This document shows positions 59,835 through 64,000 of a DNA stretch of 64,000 nucleotides, in pieces. How positions within the stretch are numbered: position 1 is the first letter of the stretch; each line of letters starts with the position of its first letter. The DNA lies in assembly GCA_964460605.1 (NCBI GenBank), contig CAYWPT010000002.1, positions 1 to 64,000 on the forward strand, read 5' to 3'. The notes below the pieces were generated by a model. The model did not search any database, had not been told where the DNA came from, and was given only the letters and a program-made list of their open reading frames with translations. A program made the position numbers and the translations under genes. Origin of the DNA: CAYFJV01 sp964460605 (GTDB lineage Archaea > Nanobdellota > Nanobdellia > Woesearchaeales > GW2011-AR9).

Positions 59835-60314
59835 TTGTACAGAAAAGCAAGAGAAGAGTGGGAGGTAGTACCTTTCAAAGAGATGATTAAATGGTGTAAA
59901 GCAAGACCAGACTTAGTTGTTGGGGATTTTGGTTGTGGTGAAGCAAAAATTGCTGAAGAATTAGATAACACGGTTCATTCATTTGATCATATTGCGATAA
60001 ATGATCAAGTTATTGCTTGTGATATGTCAAAAGTTCCTTTAGATGATGATGATCTAGATGTTGCTATCTTTTCTTTATCATTGATGGGGAAGAATTTTGT
60101 TGATTATCTAAAAGAAGCTCATAGATGTCTTAAACTAGATGGTCACTTACATATCATAGAGCCAACTTCGAGGTTTAGTGATTTAAAGGGCTTTACCAGA
60201 AATCTGGAAAAGATAGGTTTTGACATTGTAACTGTTAAAGAAAAATACAAATTCACTTTTATTCGGGCCATTAAGAGTGAAAGAGTAGTAGTTGATACGG
60301 AGATTAAATTCTAA
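59835..60314 (+). CDS. Rrp8-like methyltransferase, 5'-truncated
   Basis: The 159-residue frame contains the Rrp8 SAM fold: VVGDFGCGEAKIAEEL, ACDMSKVPLDDDDLDV, FSLSLMGKNFVDYLKEAHRC and IIEPTSRFSDL. The only start in frame is TTG 59835, yet protein-like sequence (SNHERLTKNPKEWEQYHALY) continues upstream to a stop at 59724. The true N terminus is therefore missing, perhaps cut by insertion of the preceding region. Rrp8 methylates 25S/rRNA adenine in eukaryotes; the archaeal substrate is unknown. Confidence 0.65.
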   Translation: MYRKAREEWEVVPFKEMIKWCKARPDLVVGDFGCGEAKIAEELDNTVHSFDHIAINDQVIACDMSKVPLDDDDLDVAIFSLSLMGKNFVDYLKEAHRCLKLDGHLHIIEPTSRFSDLKGFTRNLEKIGFDIVTVKEKYKFTFIRAIKSERVVVDTEIKF

Positions 60315-60617
60315 AGATAACTAATTCACCTTTTTGGAAATCCTCGAGCTTATCTCGTGCTTATGGTCTGAATTCCTCACTGTAGTCTCATTGTTATGCT
60401 TCATTGCTGGTGCATTGCTTTTCCACTGCTTATCCACCGCTTGTGCACCTGTTATGTTATTTTTAAGTCTCATATTCTCTTCTATATGACACGCCATATC
60501 TTACGGTGTCAAATAGGTGGGAAATTGAGAATAAACTTATAATGTGGTTACTCTATGCCAGAAACAGTCCGGAACTGTCTAAGAAATCTATTTAAGTATA
60601 ATAATTTAGAAGTAATC
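60315..60617. other. Intergenic stretch with inverted repeats
   Basis: No convincing ORF is present. The stretch has GACAC...GTGTC at about 60,487-60,510 and ACAGT-ccgga-ACTGT at about 60,566-60,580, the latter just before a TATTTAAGTA box (about 60,589) for the tiny ORF that follows. Confidence 0.35.
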
Positions 60618-60701
60618 ATGGAAGAAATAAAAGTAGAGTTACATAAAATAGTGGTCCTTCTTAAGGAGATACGTGTGTTGATTGATGATTCAATACCTTA
60701 A
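60618..60701 (+). CDS. Tiny 27-residue ORF beside radical SAM gene
   Basis: MEEIKVELHKIVVLLKEIRV begins a 27-residue peptide with a leaderless promoter (TATTTAAGTA about 24 bases upstream) preceded by a dyad. It ends inside the 3' end of the convergent radical SAM/SPASM gene. It may be a peptide substrate or an antisense coincidence. Confidence 0.3.
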   Translation: MEEIKVELHKIVVLLKEIRVLIDDSIP

Positions 60702-61917
60702 GCTTCAGGGGCGCAATTCCATCCTTATCGCTCACGTAATTATTTTTAAAAAGTCCTGGAAATTGAGCATTCACAAGACAGAAATTATTCTTTGAAATAT
60801 TTTCTCTCATCTTAGCAACTTCCATCTCAAAATTTAATCCAGCACATCTTTTCTTGTACTCTTTACAATTCTTGCAAACACTGATTAAATCTCTATACCA
60901 TTGTCTTAAGCCATCTAACTTTTTGGAACCTTGCCATATATCCTTTAAATCATCCTCAAGCAAGTTTCCTAGCTTAAATCGAGTATCTTGATAAATAGTA
61001 TATCCATGAGGCCAAACTGAACCGTCAGAAGCTAAGTTCAATGTTGTATTCCCATAAGGCACTCCACTTCTTATCTTATCTAAGTCAGACTTATCCTTAA
61101 TAGACTGTTCATTGTAAGCCTGTTCAAAATGCATGATGTGTAAATTAGGATATTTTTCTCTCAAGTTAATTGCAGTCATAGCTGATTCAAAATGTTCTTC
61201 AAAATCAAGAGACATCTTCTCATGATGATAGATTGCCCTCCCAATAGGTCTCATGTAAAAGAAATTAATTTCTTTAACATATTTTGATGCAATGTCAATA
61301 ATTGCTGGAATATCTCCATTATTCCTCTTAGTAATCACAGTATTGAACCTAAGTTTTATCCCCTTTTCAGACATTAATTTTATTGCTGTCATGCTTTTGT
61401 CAAATGTGCCTTTTCCCCTCATGAAATCGTGGTTCTCTCTTAGACCATCAATGCTGATTGTAACTTGATTAAGGTCAAGAATCTTTAATTTGTCGGTAAT
61501 TTCTTCAGGGTTATCATAGACTCCATTTGTATTTACAGAAACCACAAAACCTAATCTTTTTGCATATGAGAGAATTTCAAACCAATCGTCTCTTGTAGTA
61601 AGTTCTCCACCAGTAAATCTTACATCAATCACACCATTTCTTTGGAGGTCATCTAAAATTTTTAAAATTGGCTCAGTAGTTAAATCATGCTTTAGTTTAG
61701 GATGAGAAGAAACAAAACAATGTTTACAGGCAAGATTACATTTCTTTGTGAGCTCAAAGTAGACTCTTACTGGTGCAGAAATTATGTCTGTTCTATTGCT
61801 TAACTGATTTTTAACTTGAATATCAAAATCCTTTGCTCCTTCTTTATCAAAGTGGAACTTTAATGTCTCAGAGTTATAATAAATCCCCCCAAAGTGTTCT
61901 TTCCTAAAGATTATCAT
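60661..61917 (-). CDS. Radical SAM/SPASM peptide maturase-like protein
   Basis: The 418-residue protein has the radical SAM motif CNLACKHCF (about residue 61), FTGGELTTRDDW, SVNTNG and TISIDG. A C-terminal SPASM region has Cys pairs CKNCKEYKKRC and a later NNFCLVN. The N terminus (FRKEHFGGIYYNSETLKFHF) is like the leader-peptide-recognition segments of PqqE-type maturases. It could modify a ribosomal peptide or a protein. Confidence 0.8.
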   Translation of the reverse strand: MIIFRKEHFGGIYYNSETLKFHFDKEGAKDFDIQVKNQLSNRTDIISAPVRVYFELTKKCNLACKHCFVSSHPKLKHDLTTEPILKILDDLQRNGVIDVRFTGGELTTRDDWFEILSYAKRLGFVVSVNTNGVYDNPEEITDKLKILDLNQVTISIDGLRENHDFMRGKGTFDKSMTAIKLMSEKGIKLRFNTVITKRNNGDIPAIIDIASKYVKEINFFYMRPIGRAIYHHEKMSLDFEEHFESAMTAINLREKYPNLHIMHFEQAYNEQSIKDKSDLDKIRSGVPYGNTTLNLASDGSVWPHGYTIYQDTRFKLGNLLEDDLKDIWQGSKKLDGLRQWYRDLISVCKNCKEYKKRCAGLNFEMEVAKMRENISKNNFCLVNAQFPGLFKNNYVSDKDGIAPLKLKVLNHQSTHVSP

Positions 61918-62022
61918 ACAAGCTTAAACTATCAATTTTTTATAAATTTAATGAGGCATTTTATGGAAGATATACGAAATATAGGCGGAAAACATTATAA
62001 ATCCGGTTTAGATTTTAACTGT

Positions 62023-62766
62023 ATGAAAGTAGTGATTCTTGCAGGGGGAAAAGGTACCAGGCTTATGGAGGAAACTCGATTTACCCCTAAACCAATGATA
62101 TTAATTGGTGGAAAGCCTATAATCTGGCACATCATGAAATATTATGCTAGTTTTGGCTTTAATGAGTTCATAATTTGTGCTGGCTATAAGAAGGAGAAAG
62201 TTAAAGAGTTTTTTTCCAGCAAGAACTCAGGGAAAAAGTATCCAAAATCATGGAAAATTCAGACAGTTGACACTGGGTTAGATACTTTCACTGGTGGAAG
62301 AATTAAGAAAATTCAGAGATACATAAACAATGAAACTTTTTTAGTTACTTATGGGGATGGCCTATCAGATGTAGACCTTAAAGATTTAATCTCTTTTCAT
62401 AAAAAAGAAAATTCTTTGGTAACTTTGACTGCAGNNNNNNNNNNTGGGAACATTTCTATCCAAAAAGGTAAAGTGGTACAATTTTCTGAGAAGAAAGATA
62501 ATTTGAATCTTTGGATTAATGGGGGATTCTTTGTTATGGAACCTGGAATATTCAACCTAATTAAAGCAGATATGTCTTTGGAAGAAGGATTACTTGAACC
62601 TCTTTCAGAAAGCGGAAATCTAGCTGGCTTTAAGCATCATGGTTTTTGGCAATGCATGGATACCATGAAAGATAAAAAAGTTCTAAATGAAATTTGGAAT
62701 TGTATCCCAAAATGGAAGAGATGGGGGGCTAAATCAGATGCTAACAGCGTTTTTATTGAAACCTGA
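62023..62766 (+). CDS. Sugar-1-phosphate nucleotidyltransferase (RfbF-like)
   Basis: The ~247-residue enzyme has VVILAGGKGTRLMEETRFTP and KPMILIGGKPIIWHIMKYYA, then VTYGDGLSDVDL and LWINGGFFVMEPG, as in glucose-1-phosphate cytidylyltransferase. A 10-N gap falls where the TAVxPPxRFG loop belongs, so the true sequence there is unknown. A leaderless start at ATG 61963 would add 20 residues. It supplies activated sugar for surface polysaccharide. Confidence 0.85.
   Translation: MKVVILAGGKGTRLMEETRFTPKPMILIGGKPIIWHIMKYYASFGFNEFIICAGYKKEKVKEFFSSKNSGKKYPKSWKIQTVDTGLDTFTGGRIKKIQRYINNETFLVTYGDGLSDVDLKDLISFHKKENSLVTLTAXXXXGNISIQKGKVVQFSEKKDNLNLWINGGFFVMEPGIFNLIKADMSLEEGLLEPLSESGNLAGFKHHGFWQCMDTMKDKKVLNEIWNCIPKWKRWGAKSDANSVFIET
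62435..62444. other. Assembly gap of 10 N
   Basis: Ten N bases mark a scaffold join of unknown true size. It is inside the nucleotidyltransferase gene, where about seven residues appear to be missing. Confidence 0.95.
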
Positions 62767-63163
62767 TGGACATTTACATAGAGACCATATTGAAAGAAGA
62801 TTATCTTTTGAAGGTCAAGTACCTTTGTTTCATGAGATAGAACTATCAGTTGGAGACATTAATGCTATGTATGGAAAAGTTAATGTTGGTCCAGAGGTAA
62901 TGCTGGCTCTGAGAGAATATTTAAGTGAAAGACCGTGCATTTTAGGACAATTTGATGGGTCTGTGGACCATCTATTAGATGTTTCTGGCAGATATACTGA
63001 CCCAGAAAGATGTGCTGAAAACACAATTAGGAGGATGTATGGTGGTGGTGTTGGTTTAACTGTTTCAGGAATTCCTGTTATTAGGAATGCCATTCACAGA
63101 CCTAAGAACCTAAGACAAAATGAGGACCTCCTTAGAATCATTGATTCGATAAAAGAAAGATAG
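62738..63163 (+). CDS. NDK-like protein, divergent
   Basis: The 141-residue protein keeps the outline of nucleoside diphosphate kinase: TAFLLKPDGHLHRDHIERRL, the TDPERCAENTIRRMYG region and the catalytic-like His in IRNAIHRPKNLRQNEDLLRI. Many conserved residues are altered relative to the normal ndk at 27,563. It overlaps the nucleotidyltransferase gene by 29 bases. It could be a nucleotide-sugar-pathway kinase; the activity is uncertain. Confidence 0.6.
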   Translation: MLTAFLLKPDGHLHRDHIERRLSFEGQVPLFHEIELSVGDINAMYGKVNVGPEVMLALREYLSERPCILGQFDGSVDHLLDVSGRYTDPERCAENTIRRMYGGGVGLTVSGIPVIRNAIHRPKNLRQNEDLLRIIDSIKER

Positions 63164-63164
63164 A

Positions 63165-63959
63165 ATGATAATCAGTCATGACCACAGATTCATACTTGTA
63201 AAACCAGGCAAAGTAGGTGGTACTGCCGTTGAATTAGGTCTTGCAGGGAAACTTGGAGAATCAGCCATTATTACTCCTGTAAGTTCTTTTAATCCTGCCT
63301 GTGATGATGACTGGTATGATAACCTTGGAAGGAACAGTTATGGCTTCAGTGAACATATGACTCCGAGGGAACTAAGAAAGAAGGTTCCTGAATTATGGCA
63401 CGATTATGATATAGTGACCATTACAAGAAACCCTTTTGATATGGTGGTTTCAAGATGGAACTGGGAAAAGTGGCTCTATGAACAGTTTGGAGCACCAGGG
63501 TTGCATAGTTATGCAACTATGTTTAGAAAGTTTAGAAGAGATGGTTGTTTTTCATTAGACCAAGTTTCTCGTAAGTTAGAATTTAATAAAGCAAGAAAAA
63601 GAGCAGCACGTGCTTTTAGAAATGAAGACCCAGCTTCTTTGGTAAATAACTTTCCTTACTGTTGGACTAATGACCAATATTATTTTGATGAAGAGGGCTT
63701 TGTACCTGACAGAGTTCTGCGTACAGAACATTTACAAGAAGATTTTGACCAATTTTGTAGAGATTACAGTTTAGAGCCTAGCACTTTGCCTCGAGTAAAA
63801 TCAAAGCTTACTGAACAAGGGATAAAGCCAGATGATTTTTACACAAGAGCAATGGTTGCTGAAGTAACAAGAAGATTTACTTCGCAGTTTGCAAGGTTTG
63901 GATATCATGAACGTGTAAAGGAAGCATTCATAAAGGCGAGGGAATTAGAAGAGTCATGA
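63165..63959 (+). CDS. Sulfotransferase-family protein
   Basis: The 264-residue protein has a PAPS 5'-phosphosulfate loop-like FILVKPGKVGGTAVELGL and the 3'-phosphate region DIVTITRNPFDMVVSRWNW, as in Sulfotransfer_2 family enzymes. It starts two bases after the NDK-like stop. It would sulfate a cell-surface glycan or polysaccharide in this sugar cluster. Confidence 0.7.
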   Translation: MIISHDHRFILVKPGKVGGTAVELGLAGKLGESAIITPVSSFNPACDDDWYDNLGRNSYGFSEHMTPRELRKKVPELWHDYDIVTITRNPFDMVVSRWNWEKWLYEQFGAPGLHSYATMFRKFRRDGCFSLDQVSRKLEFNKARKRAARAFRNEDPASLVNNFPYCWTNDQYYFDEEGFVPDRVLRTEHLQEDFDQFCRDYSLEPSTLPRVKSKLTEQGIKPDDFYTRAMVAEVTRRFTSQFARFGYHERVKEAFIKARELEES

Positions 63960-64000
63960 GAACTGTCCAATTAGAATACATTGTATTTAGAAGAGTTAAT
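63956..64000 (+). CDS. Start of a further gene (partial)
   Basis: The ATG at 63956 overlaps the preceding TGA (ATGA). Fifteen codons are visible (MRTVQLEYIVFRRVN) before the window ends. Coupling implies membership in the same operon. The product cannot be assigned. Confidence 0.45.
   Translation, partial: MRTVQLEYIVFRRVN

Noticed and set aside
1..64000. CRISPR array, rRNA genes
   Set aside because: No regularly spaced direct repeats with spacers and no rRNA-like conserved stretches were seen.

Overview
The window is an AT-rich archaeal genome segment, most likely from a small-genomed DPANN lineage (Woesearchaeota/Pacearchaeota-like; this is inference from gene content, not a computed placement). 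Archaeal markers include the beta-CASP termination factor aCPSF1, a proteasome beta subunit with intact Thr1/Asp17/Lys33, an L7Ae-S28e-L24e-Ndk-EF-2 cluster, EF-1A plus S10, SecE-Spt5, GINS, SMC, Mre11 and CDP-archaeol synthase. Most genes have a TATA box about 25 bases before the start codon, so leaderless transcripts appear to be the rule. A run of 10 N at 62,435-62,444 shows this is a scaffolded draft assembly.

Region 1 (1-1.6 kb) holds a broken zinc-ribbon gene, a Met/His-rich membrane-anchored protein, a membrane-bound winged-helix regulator and a ZIP-transporter remnant. Region 2 (about 1.6-9.2 kb) is the most interesting part. It looks like a 7.3 kb integrative element inserted at the 3' end of an intron-containing tRNA-Ser(UGA) and bounded by 88-bp direct repeats. 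It carries a relic type IV secretion operon (small CxxC protein, VirB2-like pilin, VirB6-like protein, a cut-off PrgI/VirB3-like gene), a tyrosine integrase and a complete diversity-generating retroelement (DGR). The DGR has a reverse transcriptase with a C-terminal helix-turn-helix, a template repeat of Asn (AAY) codons, and a target gene whose variable repeat differs from the template almost only at template adenines, with a hairpin just past the variable repeat. The integrase and secretion operon promoters share a 17-bp dyad next to the TATA box.

Region 3 (9.2-54.7 kb) is the housekeeping core: RNA processing and termination, proteasome, translation factors and ribosomal proteins, glycolysis (pgk), amino-sugar synthesis (glmS), B12-dependent ribonucleotide reductase next to a cobalamin adenosyltransferase, archaeal lipid synthesis, base-excision repair (xth, mutY), GINS and SMC. 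Diphthamide synthase Dph2 is split here into two separately promoted genes on opposite strands, and its substrate EF-2 carries the modifiable His. A patch at 35.2-35.8 kb holds gene scraps (an S10 tail and an FAD-oxidase tail).

Region 4 (54.7-59.8 kb) starts at a tRNA-Glu(UUC) with a D-loop intron, followed directly by an SSV-type integrase C-terminal fragment. Its cargo-like genes are a secreted beta-helix protein, a 2H phosphoesterase, a HAD phosphatase and several tiny membrane or zinc-ribbon genes. Region 5 (59.8-64 kb) has a 5'-truncated Rrp8-like methyltransferase, a radical SAM/SPASM enzyme and a surface-sugar group (nucleotidyltransferase, NDK-like protein, sulfotransferase). No rRNA genes and no CRISPR array were seen.
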